Below, in pieces: positions 1 to 10,510 of a stretch of 64,000 nt of DNA. Position 1 is the stretch's first letter. Every line of letters starts with the position of its first letter. Both the position numbers and the translations under genes were made by a program. This DNA comes from Puccinia triticina. Its lineage: Eukaryota; Basidiomycota; Pucciniomycetes; Pucciniales; Pucciniaceae. Under the pieces are notes generated by a model that saw only the letters and a program-made list of their open reading frames with translations, had not been told where the DNA came from and did not search any database. Location of the stretch: the NCBI RefSeq assembly GCF_026914185.1, contig NC_070559.1, positions 7,113,501-7,177,500 on the forward strand, read 5' to 3'.

Positions 1-240
1 TCAATGGCGGGCATGACCGGTAATTGAAGGGGTTATCTACTCATTCGATGACCGGTATACATAGACTGTTCATTGAGAGGTTTATCTCCTCCCCAGTTGA
101 CCGGTATAGACCGGAAATCAAGGGGATTTTGTACTCCCTCCAGTCTTTGTGAGGAGTACTCTCAATGACCGGTAAAATCAGTCTTTGAGTGGAGTACCTT
201 TGATGACTGGCACAACACTTTAGAGCCTTCAATGACCAAT
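1..240. repeat. Degenerate short repeat built on TGACCGGTA
   Basis: The motif TGACCGGTA or close variants recurs about five times at irregular spacing, interleaved with CTCAATGA and GAGTAC words. No reading frame here looks protein-like. It is probably the edge of a degenerate repeat lying partly outside the window. Confidence 0.45.
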
Positions 241-281
241 CAGTGACACATTTTTACTTCATATTAGTTTCACATTAGTTC

Positions 282-346
282 CTCCTTCTATGGTGGCTTA
301 TACAGACAATTGTTTCTCCTTCTATGGTGGCTTATACAGACAATTT
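282..346. repeat. 34-bp tandem duplication
   Basis: Two adjacent copies of a unit starting CTCCTTCTATGGTGGCTTAT, nearly identical. The following 480 bp hold nothing recognisable. Confidence 0.7.
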
Positions 347-836
347 GTGATGGAAGGAGGAACAAAGCAGAATATGGCTATAATGGCATCTCCATGCCTG
401 GTTTGTTGGTTTTGTTGTTCTGTCTGTTTTGACAGTGGGTTGCGCTCATCATGAATGGCCAGATATGCCTGGCCAGCAGGCGCCATCCTGGCCGCTTTGG
501 CAGGTGAGTTGGCCAGTTTGAGACGAATTCACCATAATTTCAGGAATTCTGTCCAGATTGTTGCTCCAGAGCCTCCATAGGTACTGGGCCTGGTTGGATC
601 ACGGATAGGTTTCCAAACACACTGTATCCGGCCAGACACCTGGGTCCGGGTATTGAGAAGTGAGTTTGATGTTGTCAAAATCAATGGAATTCTCAAGGTG
701 CCAATTTTTCAACCAGATCAGGGCCCAATTATAAACACTGCAAGAAAAAGTCAGGCAAGTGACAGCAGTTGAAATGAGGCATTCCCCTGTGTAACTTCCA
801 TTCTAGCTCCACTTGAGCAGACATCAGTTTTCTTTG

Positions 837-871
837 GCACAGTCACTGTGCATCATGCACAGTGACTGTGC
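837..871. repeat. Perfect 17-bp palindrome with 1-bp centre
   Basis: Two 17-bp arms (GCACAGTCACTGTGCAT and its complement) are separated by one base and would form a cruciform or hairpin. No gene lies beside it; its role is unknown. Confidence 0.8.
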
Positions 872-1170
872 ATTGAAGCTTGGTCAAAGACAAACTATGA
901 CAAAGGCTGAAGCTCCATCACCAGATTCCTTAGAGCTCTCACATGTCAACTGGTGGCACTTGCTTGACTTTTTCTTGTAGTGAAATGGTTTTTGAAATTT
1001 TATTGTAATATTTTTAAAACCATTTTCAAAACAGAATCTGTTAATTTTTAGTTGCAGATACAGGCCCAAAGATGGTTCAAAAAAGGCTGGATAAATATGT
1101 ACAATTATAAACCTGCAGCCCATGTACACAAGCGCAAAGTTAGTCAGTCCCTCTTCTGCCTCACACAAAG

Positions 1171-1238
1171 CGCAAGCCTCCTCTCTGTCAGACAGAGACC
1201 CTGCGGAGCCCTCCTCCAGAGAGGCTTTGTTAAGCTCA
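1171..1238. repeat. Short GC-rich stem-loop repeat, copy 1
   Basis: The segment begins GCAAGCCTC and ends AGAGAGGCTTTGTTAA, with CAGACAGAGACCC inside, so the two ends pair. Related copies lie at 28269-28314, 39142-39211 and 39743-39804. It is an interspersed short repeat of unknown class. Confidence 0.55.
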
Positions 1239-1304
1239 ACACGGCGTTGACATTCCTGACCAACACCACCTATCACTTTGCCCTCCCCCAAGCTGCAAGG
1301 TATA

Positions 1305-1520
1305 CACTACCAGCATATTTGGCTGGGATGAAGTCATCCCAGCTTATCTGGGATGCACTCAACCAAATTAAAATGGGTTGATCTTGACCAATGAAATATC
1401 AATCCAAGGGGGGTACCTTGGATTTATATTTCATCAGTTGAGATCAACCAAGTTTAAATTGGTTGATTTCATCCCAGTTTAACTGGGATATCTTTATCCC
1501 ATCTAATTATGCTGGCGGTG
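1305..1520. mobile_element. MITE (family A), full copy with 3-bp duplication ATA
   Basis: The element starts CACTACCAGCATA and ends TATGCTGGCGGTG, which are inverted repeats of each other, and ATA flanks both sides (1302-1304, 1521-1523). The interior also folds: CATCCCAG/CTGGGATG, CAACCA/TGGTTG and CCAAGG/CCTTGG words pair about a centre near 1415. It is non-coding. A 3-bp duplication fits PIF/Harbinger-type or similar MITEs, but ATA is not the usual TWA, so the superfamily is open. A half copy lies at 19727-19832. Confidence 0.8.
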
Positions 1521-2030
1521 ATACATATGGGCTGGAGGGCTGCTTGGGGGTGGGGGAACGTATCTGCAAGCCAGCTGGTATTGATACTTGGCTAGTCTTG
1601 TTCTGTGGAGTGGACTGTTCAAAGATGGCCAATGGCCATCAAGTTCTTTTTCTGGCAAGTTGATTGGATTGGTCTTGTTGTATGGAGGGATATGGGCAAA
1701 TCGATGCTGGTTGCATGGGGGCTGGGCTCTTGCCAAAACAACTGCCTGTGGCTGTGTATTGCTGATTGAAGTAAAAACCAAGTTGTACCATTGGACTAGT
1801 GCACTACAGTGTCCAATACATGCACTGTACATCTGTAATTTCCTTTGATAACAAATTTTTGAAAATTTTTGGTCCCAAATGGAGGTCATTTGGGCTATTT
1901 TTGAAAAAGTACATAAGAAAAAGTTTCAAATGAATTTCATTTTTTTTTGAATAAAATTTCAATAAACATTCAAAATTGGGCCCTCAGTGCCTCCAGAGTG
2001 TTGGTGTTGATCCCACTATGTGTATAGTTA
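1521..2030. other. Unassigned interval
   Basis: Small open frames exist on both strands but none resembles a known protein. The last 180 bp is AT-rich with poly-T and poly-A runs. Confidence 0.4.
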
Positions 2031-2187
2031 TGGTATTCAAAATTGCATATGTCACGGTTTACATAAAATCATAAAGCCAATTTTGGCTGGGAGATGTCAG
2101 CGTGCATAAAACTTAAAGTGACATCTCCCAGCCAAAATTGCAGTTTATGATTTTATGTAAAAAAATCTTATGCAATTTTGAACACCA
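2031..2187. mobile_element. Foldback MITE (family B) with TA duplication
   Basis: Terminal inverted repeats TGGTATTCAAAATTGCATA and TATGCAATTTTGAACACCA are flanked by TA (2029-2030, 2188-2189). The inner arms also pair (ACATAAAATCATAAA with TTTATGATTTTATGT, TTTTGGCTGGGAGATGTCA with its complement), so nearly the whole element is one hairpin. A TA duplication suggests a Tc1/mariner-type relative. Confidence 0.8.
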
Positions 2188-3425
2188 TAAGTCTTGAATG
2201 TATTGGTACTTGAAGTGAAAGGTACACCTTTGTCATGTTTACAAGCTTACAATTGTTTGCAACTGGAAGACTTCCCTTTGATTCTGAAAGCACCTACAGC
2301 AAGGGTGAAACCACTGCTCTACGCTGACATCAGTGGCACTCCAGCCCAATCAGTGTTAGTGAAGCACTAACACTGAATCCAGTGATCTACTACTGACTCT
2401 TGCTTGTGATAAACATTAGCGCAGCACCAAAAGGAGCACTAACACTGACAATCAGCACAGTTCAGCGGAAAAAACGCTGAATGGCCGCTGACGGCCGCTG
2501 ACTGCTTTTTTGGTGTCAGTACCCCGGTAGCAGCGGTGGCGGGGTGGGGCACGTCAACCACCGTTGACTACACAGTTTTCTGATTTAATGGTATATGTAT
2601 ATATATCCCCATTCACCCAATTGACTTCCCTCCAACCTCTCTGCTTCCCATTTAATCTCAAATTGTCCTAATCACCATGTTGGGGCGCAGAAAAATCAGT
2701 GCGCTGACACTGAAAAAGCAGTCAGCAGCCATTCAGTGATTTTTCCGCTGCGCTGCCACTGTTTTCAGCAATTTTTCTGCTGTGCTGCCGCTGCCGTAAG
2801 CTGTAATTAAAATATGGGTAGTTTTTCAGATGATAGTCCAGAAAAGAGATGGCATCAGGTATCTTCTGACTGATTTTACTGATTTTAATGAATCTGCTTC
2901 CAAGTACTTGTGAGTAACTAAAATCAATATGTAACAGCTTCAGTCCATAAAGTACCACTTGGACTTGAGGAAAACACTCAGCTAGCCGGATAGGCCAGAA
3001 CAAGTAAGATTAAAGAAGTCAACAAATGTTGTAAAGGTACCTGCCAACAGGTATACCTGTTGACAGGTACCTGTGCGCAGGTATTTGGCATCTGTACTTT
3101 TATGTGTGCCTTCCTAGACATTTAGCTGAGTGGCTTCCTCAAGTCTAAATTGTACTTCATGAGATTAAAGTTTTAACTATTGATGTTCTTTAATAACAAG
3201 CACTTGGAAGCAGTTTTATCAAAATCAGACAACAGGTACCTGCTGCCATCTCTAGTCCAGAAGAAGAGAAACCACAAAAAACACTGTTCCCCTCCTCCCC
3301 TCCAATGGTTCCAGTCCCACCTGAATCCACACACTACCAAGGGGGCTGTATTTGTTACAACCCCCTGCAATAGGGTCAAACAATGTAATATTGGTCTCCC
3401 AGACCAATATTATATTGACAGGGCC
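2188..3425. other. Unassigned AT-rich interval with short palindromes
   Basis: No gene seen. There are repeated CAGTGTTAGTG/CACTAACACTG words (2330-2460), a GCCGCTGACGGCCGCTGAC doublet, and AGGTACCTG/CAGGTATACCTG palindromes (3037-3080). A hairpin of ATATTGGTCT and AGACCAATAT lies at 3390-3412. Confidence 0.35.
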
Positions 3426-4236
3426 TACCAATACATTTTCTCTTTGTTTTAATGTATTGTTAATTTGTGGAGACCAATATTATATTGGTTGCTGTGGTAG
3501 AAGAAAGGGGACCTCCACTGCAGTATGAAATGACTGGAGCAGACCCTCTTCTATGCAAGATAACCCCAAGTGGTAGAGGGAACTCCAAACTCAGCGTAGC
3601 ATAAGCGCACAATGAACTCCACAGAAGGAAAAGAAATCCATAGAGAAAGAATAATAATAGTAATACATTGAAAAATTAAAGCAAACCACCATAAAACACC
3701 ACAAAATACCACAAACACCACAAGGAATACCCATAAGTAAACCTTAATAAAGACCCTCCGCAATCACAACCCGCAGAAAAAAAGAGTAAGAATCTGTAGA
3801 AAACACCAGGGGAGATTTTGACGTACTCTCCAGAGAGTTACCAATACATTTTCTCTTTGTTTTAATGTATTGGTAATTTGTGGAGACCAATATTATATTG
3901 GTCGCTGTGGTAGAAGAAAGGGGACCTCCACTGCAGTATGAAATGACCGGAGCAGACCCTCTTCTACGCAAGATAGCCCCAAGTGGTAGAGGGAACTCCA
4001 AACTCAGCGTAGCATAAGCGCATAATGAACTCCGCAGAAGGAAATGAAATCCATAGAGAAAGAATAATAATAGTAATACATTGAAAAATTAAAGCAAACC
4101 ACCATAAAAAACCACAAAATACCACAAACACCACAAGAAATACCCATAAGTAAACCATAATAAAGACCCTCCGCAATCACAACCCGCAGAAAAAAAGAGT
4201 AAGAATCTGTAGAAAACACCAGGGGAGATTTTGACG
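3426..4236. repeat. Tandem duplication of a 412-bp unit
   Basis: Unit 1 (3426-3823) and unit 2 (3839-4235) are near-identical; they start TACCAATACATTTTCTC and end GGGGAGATTTTGACG. In unit 2 the first 31 bp form a palindrome (ACCAATACAT...ATGTATTGGT). Small minus-strand frames appear in both units, but the unit has no recognisable domain and the frames look like chance. Confidence 0.8.
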
Positions 4237-4292
4237 AGTGCCATACTGTACCCTTTTTCTGTAACTGTGCTTGATGCCTTTGATGAAAGTAG

Positions 4293-4404
4293 CACCAGGA
4301 AAAAACAATTATCACTTGTCAACAAGTGACATAGTAAAGTAAAAAGGCCCCTTTTTACTTTTTTATGTCACTTGTAGACAAGTGATCATTGTTTTTTCCT
4401 GGTG
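4293..4404. mobile_element. MITE (family C), 112 bp, duplication TAG
   Basis: The element begins CACCAGGAAAAAACAAT and ends ATTGTTTTTTCCTGGTG, with TAG on each side (4290-4292, 4405-4407). The interior continues as a near-perfect hairpin (ATCACTTGT/ACAAGTGAT, AAAAAGG/CCTTTTT). It is non-coding and cannot move by itself. Confidence 0.85.
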
Positions 4405-4409
4405 TAGTG

Positions 4410-5224
4410 TAAGAATTAATGAAAAATTCTGGAACTAATCAACAAATGATCTGAAACTGATCCTGGATTCATGCATAAACCATCCAGAAGTCAAGTGGAA
4501 CACAACTGGAACACAGTTGAAACCACTAGGACACAATGGCATCAATCAAATCATAATTCAATTTGAACTTTTTGTTAATTGAGATGAATTATTGCCTGTT
4601 AGAATGATGTGAAAGGCCCATCTGAATTGGCATATTTCCCTAAAGAAGGCCGGTCTCATCCAGAATTGAGCCAAAAAAGGATGAAAGTAGGGTGAAAATA
4701 TGAGTCAAGTCAAGCTTGGAGGTGTGTGGTCTCAGATTTCAGCTAGACATCCTTGATTCTTAAAATATATAGGCTTGTGAGTTGTTTGTTTATTTTCCAA
4801 TGTCTCCACGCACATGCATGTGAGTTTTTTTCCACTTTGCCAGTGTCACCTTTGTGTACGCGCGTACATTAGGGTGACAGATCACTGGAGGGGCCTTTCA
4901 CAGCTCCATTACAAGTAAAAACTGGTCAGAAAGCCATGAAAGCCCCCGCAAGTCACATTTATGTTGTGTGGGGCCCCTTTGACACAGAGAAATTGATCAA
5001 CAGAAATTCACCACAAATTAGTAATAATGGGGCATTGATTAATATTATTTAATGACAGGTTTTAATTAAGCTATCCTTAGAAAATTAAATGGTTCTATAC
5101 AACATTGCACAAGGTACTGTTAAAATTCTGCATCACTTCTGACACACTTCCCACATTGTCATCTGCGCCTCCACCGCTTGCCATAGACAGCCACCAAACT
5201 CCTGATCATCCATTGTCCACACCC
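4410..5224. other. Unassigned interval
   Basis: No gene or element recognised. Base composition is AT-rich and no frame is longer than about 60 codons. Confidence 0.4.
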
Positions 5225-6647
5225 CTATCTAGCCTCCGGTGTTGGGATCGCACTCGCCGCCTCTGCCCCGACTACGTCTGCTGACATAGCCTGCTTCAGC
5301 TGCCACGGATTCCCCCAATCACCGCGCCACTCTAGATAGTCCACGCTGGACTGCCTGGACTCAGCAAGTCCGCTCCGCTCCGCACAGCACAGCTCTGCCG
5401 CCTTTGACCGCACGCTGTAAGACTCAAAAAGGTGTTGTGAGACCCTTTTGCTGAATGGCAAAAGGTATGGATGAGGTGCAAACTCTGCCTTTCTGGATAT
5501 CAGAAAACAAGACCACCAAGAAGCTTGGCAGTTTTATTCAGTGATAAGGATATGTTCAAAGATGAGGAGTATAGTTGGATTGTTTAGTGAAGAGTTCTGA
5601 GTATCTATGAAGCAGATGAGATGTTTGAATGGGCAGAAAATACTGATGATTGGACGGGGCTTGAACCCAGGTCCTTGAGTAGAGGGTATATAAAGTAAAA
5701 AACAGAGGTTCAAGGTTTGGAAGCTATGCTTCAACCATGATTGGAACCAAGTACTAAGAAGCTTGTGATAGGTTTGTGAAACTAACTATGACTGTGAATT
5801 GCAAGTAACCATGATATGTATGTGTAATAAATAACTGTGACAGGTGAGTAGATGGATGTGGGAGCCAGATGGCATGAGGATCTGAGGGGGAATGTACCGT
5901 GATGGGATGAGGAGGGAACAACTGGCAGGCAGAGGCATCCTTATATAGTAAACTAAGAGGGGGTCTAACTTATAGGGGGTTACATCAGTATCATATATAT
6001 GCAATGTGAAAACGGTGGCCAACTTTTGGGTGAGTATAATAAAAGGAAGAAAATAAAAGAAACAAAGTAATTCATCCACAATATCCAATATCCTATGCAA
6101 ATTATCCTAGAACTGAGCTTGAGTGTGAAACTGTGTGTGAACTCCTATGTGAAACTGTCCCAAACTGGTGTCTGAAAGGTTTGTGTATCTTCTGATCCTG
6201 TAGAGATATGAGGGTGGTTTCAGTGGGTGACTAAGGTTTATTTTGGCCTGAGATTCCATTTCTGATGTCTATTTGGCTGTATCTTGGGGTTTTTAGTAAG
6301 TAGAACTAAAATTTGTATTTTTCCTTCTGCAAACACAGGAATAACGACTACAACACTCCACGCTTAGCATATGCGCTCTGAAGCTCTTCCTCCTCCGTTT
6401 GAAGATCCTGCGCCACCCCAGCTGCTGTGGAGCCCTTGTGCCCTGCAGCACTGTGCACCCAGAAAATCTGTTGGTCAATTTGGCGCCCCACGCCAAACTC
6501 AACCACCACATTGCCTGTGGTCAACCTTATTGCGGGGGGTTGCAACCAATGCAAACCCCTTTGAAGTAGGGCTAGTTTGCCTTCTCTTCCCAAAATCTGC
6601 ATGCTACACTCCCAGGCTCTTCTACTCTCCAATGCTTGACATACCAT
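5225..6647 (-). pseudogene. Unrecognised minus-strand frame split by an LTR-like insertion
   Basis: Two minus-strand open segments, 6647-6364 and 5410-5225, lie on either side of the insertion at 5416-6358. Removing the insertion and one copy of its 5-bp duplication leaves an uninterrupted frame of about 155 codons ending at 5225. I do not recognise the product. One stretch (GNVVVEFG) resembles GNVVLHWR in a minus-strand frame at 13645-13860, which also lies next to a copy of the same LTR-like family, so both may be internal parts of one retroelement family. No start codon can be fixed. Confidence 0.35.
5416..6358. mobile_element. LTR-like insertion (TGTAAGACTC family), 943 bp, duplication CACGC
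   Basis: The insert starts TGTAAGACTCAAAAAGGTG and is flanked by CACGC on both sides (5411-5415, 6359-6363). It aligns along its length with the 926-bp insert at 44573-45498, including the shared right-hand block GATTCCATTTCTGATGTC. Length, TG start, 5-bp duplication and lack of coding capacity fit a solo LTR. Partial copies start at 13930 and 40473. Orientation is given relative to the plus-strand TG start; the transcription direction is probably minus. Confidence 0.75.
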
Positions 6648-6719
6648 GTCCTCTGTCTAGCACCCAATATTCAATCTCTCACCAGTGCCTCCACCCCAGC
6701 TCCACCTGCTGGTGGAACA

Positions 6720-6865
6720 TGCTTCAGCTTCCCTGGCTCACCTGCTTCAGCTTCCCTGGCTCACCTGCTTCAGCTTCCCTGGCTCACCTGCTTCAGCTTC
6801 CCTGGCTCACCTGCTTCAGCTGCCCTGGCTCAACCGCTTCAGCTGCCATGGCTCACCTGCTTCCA
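6720..6865. repeat. 23-bp minisatellite, about six copies
   Basis: The unit TGCTTCAGCTTCCCTGGCTC plus ACC is repeated head to tail; the last two copies carry a few substitutions. Because 23 is not a multiple of 3, all three plus frames stay open and give the same repetitive peptide, so these frames are not evidence of a gene. Confidence 0.85.
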
Positions 6866-6922
6866 CACTGCTGCTGTTCAGTCCACACCTTTGGTCTGCC
6901 ACAGTCCAGCTCTTGCTGTAGG

Positions 6923-7409
6923 CAACACTGGGTCGCTACGCTAACCATAGCGGTTAGCGTAGCGTAGCGCAGCGCAAATGCGCTATTTTTTAGCGTAGCG
7001 TTAGCGCAATTGCACGCATATGCGCTAACGCTACGCGCACGTGGTGCGCAGCTATTTTAGCTGATAGCGTAGCGTTAGCGCAGATGCGCGCAATTGCGCT
7101 AACGCTAAACATGCAGGGCGCAAAAGAGCGCGCGCTACGCTGCGCTACAGCGCCTTTAGCGGGAAAAAAGGGCTTTTTTTCCGCTAAAAGCGCTGTAGCG
7201 CAGCGCAGCGCAGCGTAGCGACTGTAGCGGCGCGCTAACACTAACAAAGAATTGGCGCGCTGTTAGCGCCGCTGAAAATTAGCGCAGCGTAGCGGCGCTA
7301 ACAGCGCGCTAACGCTATGCAAAATAGATGGGCGCTTTTTGCCGCTACGCTAACGCGTAGCGCTGAAATAGCGTAGCGTAGCGTAGCGTAGCGTAGCGAC
7401 CCAGTGTTG
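6923..7409. mobile_element. 487-bp palindromic element made of GCGTAGCG-type words
   Basis: The element starts CAACACTGGGTCGCTACGC and ends GCGTAGCGACCCAGTGTTG, which are perfect inverted repeats. CTGTAGG flanks both sides (6916-6922, 7410-7416); an 8-bp reading GCTGTAGG is possible if the last G of the element is counted. The interior is saturated with GCGTAGCG, TAGCGCAGCG, GCGCTAACGC and their complements, giving many nested hairpins. A 7-8-bp duplication and CA...TG ends suggest a hAT-type non-autonomous element. No frame is protein-like. A short relic of similar words is at 9192-9205. Confidence 0.75.
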
Positions 7410-7483
7410 CTGTAGGGAATCTTGTGGGACACTAATTTTTTTTTAGTGAAAATATCCTCTGAGGGGGAAATAAATTGCTAATA

Positions 7484-7684
7484 GGGGGGTTCACAATAGG
7501 ATAAAAATAAAACTTTAGAGTCAATTTTAAGGCCTGTATCAACAACTTTTTAAAAATATGGCAGGATGTACAGGATTAGGTGTCCCCTGGCAATCAGAGA
7601 GTGTTCTTCATTTTTTAAAAAATTGTCTGTAAAGGCCTTAAAATTGGCTCTAAAGTTTTATTTTTATTGTATTGTGAACCCCCC
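7484..7684. mobile_element. MITE (family D), 201 bp, flanked by TAATA
   Basis: Inverted repeats GGGGGGTTCACAATA and TATTGTGAACCCCCC extend inward for about 80 bp (ATAAAACTTTAGAG..., TTAAGGCC). TAATA flanks each end. If the duplication is TAA and the repeat starts TA, this would fit PIF/Harbinger MITEs. It is non-coding. Confidence 0.8.
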
Positions 7685-8033
7685 TAATAGGTTGAAAGGC
7701 TATTACAACTTACGGGTGGTTTGAAAGAACTGCCCCTCTAATGGTACTATGCAAATAACTAAGAGTCTTGTAATCAATATTTATAAAGATGTGGCTGATT
7801 CCAAGATAGATCTTACTTTTGTATAGTAATCTCTATCAGACCTAGATACCTCGAATCACTATTCTTTCAGATCTGTTACAACTTCTGATGATGGGGATAA
7901 TATAATCCAGTGGGATTAATTATGTAAGATACAATTGTTGTTGATGATGGGTTGTTGATGAGAAGTTTGGTAATGATCTCTTCCTTAAAAAATGTCTTGA
8001 TAAGGCACTTTAATCAATACTAGAGCTCCTGGT

Positions 8034-8036
8034 TGC

Positions 8037-8104
<68 letters not shown>

Positions 8105-8105
8105 T

Positions 8106-8144
<39 letters not shown>

Positions 8145-8155
8145 TACTACTACTG
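8034..8155. repeat. (CTA)n microsatellite
   Basis: About 40 CTA/ACT triplets with rare interruptions. The poly-Leu and poly-Ser frames here are artefacts. A flanking block (AAGGCACTTTAAT..ACTAGAGCTCCTG) occurs on both sides (8003-8030, 8216-8248), so the array sits in a local duplication. Confidence 0.95.
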
Positions 8156-8248
8156 ATTGTTATAATTGTTGTTGATGAAGATGGTAGTAATATATTCCTT
8201 AACACTCTCTTTATAAGGCACTTTAATTACTACTAGAGCTCCTGACTC

Positions 8249-9535
8249 CTACTACTACTACTGACTCAAACTTGACACTATCTGTCAGCCTACGTGATGC
8301 CAAGGACAAACCCTTCTAGCTACACGTGGTGCAAGAATAAGATGAAAGAGTATAAAACTCTAAGACAAAAGTATAAGGGATAATTCCAATGGATATATTG
8401 GTAATTATGGTGTAAAATATATGAAAAAGGGGCGTAATTATATTAATAAATTTAATAGAATTAAATAAAGAGTGGCCAGATAAAATCAGGGGTGTTTAAT
8501 CCCTCAAAAGCAAACACTGGGGCCTGTAAACAGGTGTGGTTTAAATCCCAGCAAGGAATGGCGGAGAATCTCAAGAGAAAGGGTTTTGAACTTACTAGTA
8601 AAAAGCCCTTAAAGTCTTGAGGTTCTTCAGGGTAGAAACTGGGAAGTTGAAAGCGCTTGAAGAGGTTGATTCTGAAGGCTGGGTGGAGACTGGGCAGTTT
8701 CTGGCGACAAAATGAGGCTAAAAACAACTACTAAGGGACTTACCAGGCTAGAAACAGGCTATTGAGCACGTGTTGTAAGCGGGTAAATTCAAGTAGGTAT
8801 GTAAAAGCGTGAGGGAGGGTCTTTGGAGCGCACAGAGGGTCTTTTAAATAGTCACTAGAGTCCAAGGCGGCTTCGCCGCTGCACTTTTGGGGGTTCAACC
8901 TATTCAATTTTCACCCACAAATCCTATTCCTAATAATTTATCCTTCCAAGTTTGCAATACTCATGTGTGGCAGTGGCATCCAATTCAGTTTGAAATGGGG
9001 CCATCTTGTTGTACTTCAGATTCTGACCATAAACATTGAGAGTGGCCAGCAAGGGTAAGATGATAATGAGTTTAACATGCACTTTTTGTAGTGGGCCAGC
9101 TCAGCTAACTGGAGCGCAGATGTGGTCCAGTGTAGTGGACACTGGAATCCTGCTTACTCATAGTGGCTTGAGTGAAATTCTGTGGGATTTTTGCTAACGC
9201 TACGCAAACAGAGCACATAAAGAACACCTGGTACAGCTGGCTGTGTTAAAGCACATTCTAGAGGCTCTTAGACCCATCACACTACGTGCACCTGGGCCAA
9301 CAAAAATGAAAAAGGAACAGAGAAATTGCTGCTCAGTTCCATATACACATACCTTGTAATCTCCTTTTTTGTTTATCTGGGAACACTCCAGAATCTCCCA
9401 CTCAGTAAAACCACGCAACATCATCCTTGAAGGCATATTGTCCATTTTGAATCCTCAAGATTCACCAAAAGATGACAAAGATGCTTTAATGCTGAGATTA
9501 TAAAGGCTCGGAAATACCCCCACACTAAAGATGTC
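8249..9535. other. Unassigned interval
   Basis: No recognisable gene. A minus-strand frame at 8461-8727 and one at 9200-9445 are short, have no known domain, and lie among repeats, so I do not call them. Confidence 0.4.
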
Positions 9536-9537
9536 AC

Positions 9538-9690
9538 TTGGTACCCGGGTACCCGCCACAGGTGCGGGTACCTCTCCATGAAAACCCGGGATTCTCAACA
9601 CCCGCACCCGCACCCGCACCTCTTGAGGTGGCAGAAAGCAGGTACCCGGGTACCTGCGGCAAATACCCGCGGGTGCGGATATTTTTTGCT
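9538..9690. repeat. Nested GGTACCCGGGTACC-type palindromes
   Basis: GGTACCCGGGTACC, ACCCGGG, CCGCGGG and three CACCCG repeats crowd into 150 bp directly before the 46-bp array. Similar AGGTACCTG palindromes occur at 3037-3080 and 3232-3245. Confidence 0.55.
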
Positions 9691-9701
9691 GCCAAGTAGG
9701 C

Positions 9702-10510
9702 TCTAGCGAGCTGATATATGTATACCAGCCCGCCGAGGGGAAGCCCTCTTGGCGAGGTGGTAAACTTATTCCAGCCCGCCGAGAGGAAGCCCTCTCGGCG
9801 AGCTGGTGAATGTATCCCAGCCCGCCAAGAGGGCTTCCTCTCGGCGAGCTGGTGAGCGTATACCAGCCCGCCGAGAGGAAGCCCTGTCGGCAAGCTGGTG
9901 TATACCAGCCCGCCGAGAGGAAGCCCTCTTGGCAAGCCGTGAACTTATTCCAGCTCGCCAAGAGGAAGCCCTCTCGGCGAGCTGGTGAACGTATTGCGGC
10001 CAGCAGAGAGGAAGCCCTCTCGGCGAGCTAGTTTATGTATTCCAGCCCGCCGAAAGGAAGCCCTCTCGGCAAGCGGGTGAACTTATTCCAGCCTGCCGAG
10101 AAGAAGCCCTCTTGGCGAGCTGGTGTATGCATACCAGCCCGCCGAGGGGAAGCCCTTTCGGCGAGCCAGTGAACTTATTCCAGCCCGCCGAGAGGAAGCC
10201 CTCTCGGCGAGTTGGTGTATGTATACCAGCCCGCCGAGAGGAAGCCCTCTCGGCGAGCCGGTGAACTTATTCCAGCCCGCCGAGAGGAAGCCCTCTCGGC
10301 GAGCTGGTGTGTGTATACCAGCCCGCCGAGAGGAAGCCCTCTCGGCGAGCCGGTGATCTTATTCCAGCCCGCCGAGAGGAAGCCCTCTCGGCGAGTTGGT
10401 GTATGTATTCCAGCCCGCCGAGAGGAAGCCCTCTCGGCGAGCTGGTGTGTGTATACCAGCCCACCAAGAGGAAGACCTCTCGGCCAGCTGGTGAACATAT
10501 TCCAGCCCGA
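9702..10510. repeat. 46-bp minisatellite of hairpins, about 17 copies
   Basis: The unit begins CCAGCCCGCCGAGAGGAAGC and continues CCTCTCGGCGAGCTGG plus a short AT-rich linker. Unit starts step by 46 bp (9725, 9771 ... 10456, 10502); one unit is shorter. Each unit is a nearly perfect palindrome with 16-bp arms around AAGC. Two linker types, ending AACTTATT or TGTGTATA, alternate in units 8-15, giving a partial 92-bp higher-order repeat. Several frames on both strands stay open as a by-product. Confidence 0.95.

Noticed and set aside
8020..8236. Poly-Leu and poly-Ser open frames
   Set aside because: Translation of the (CTA)n microsatellite.
9725..10510. CRISPR-like regular repeat spacing
   Set aside because: The genome is eukaryotic, the spacers are not unique sequences, and the 46-bp units are contiguous; it is a minisatellite.
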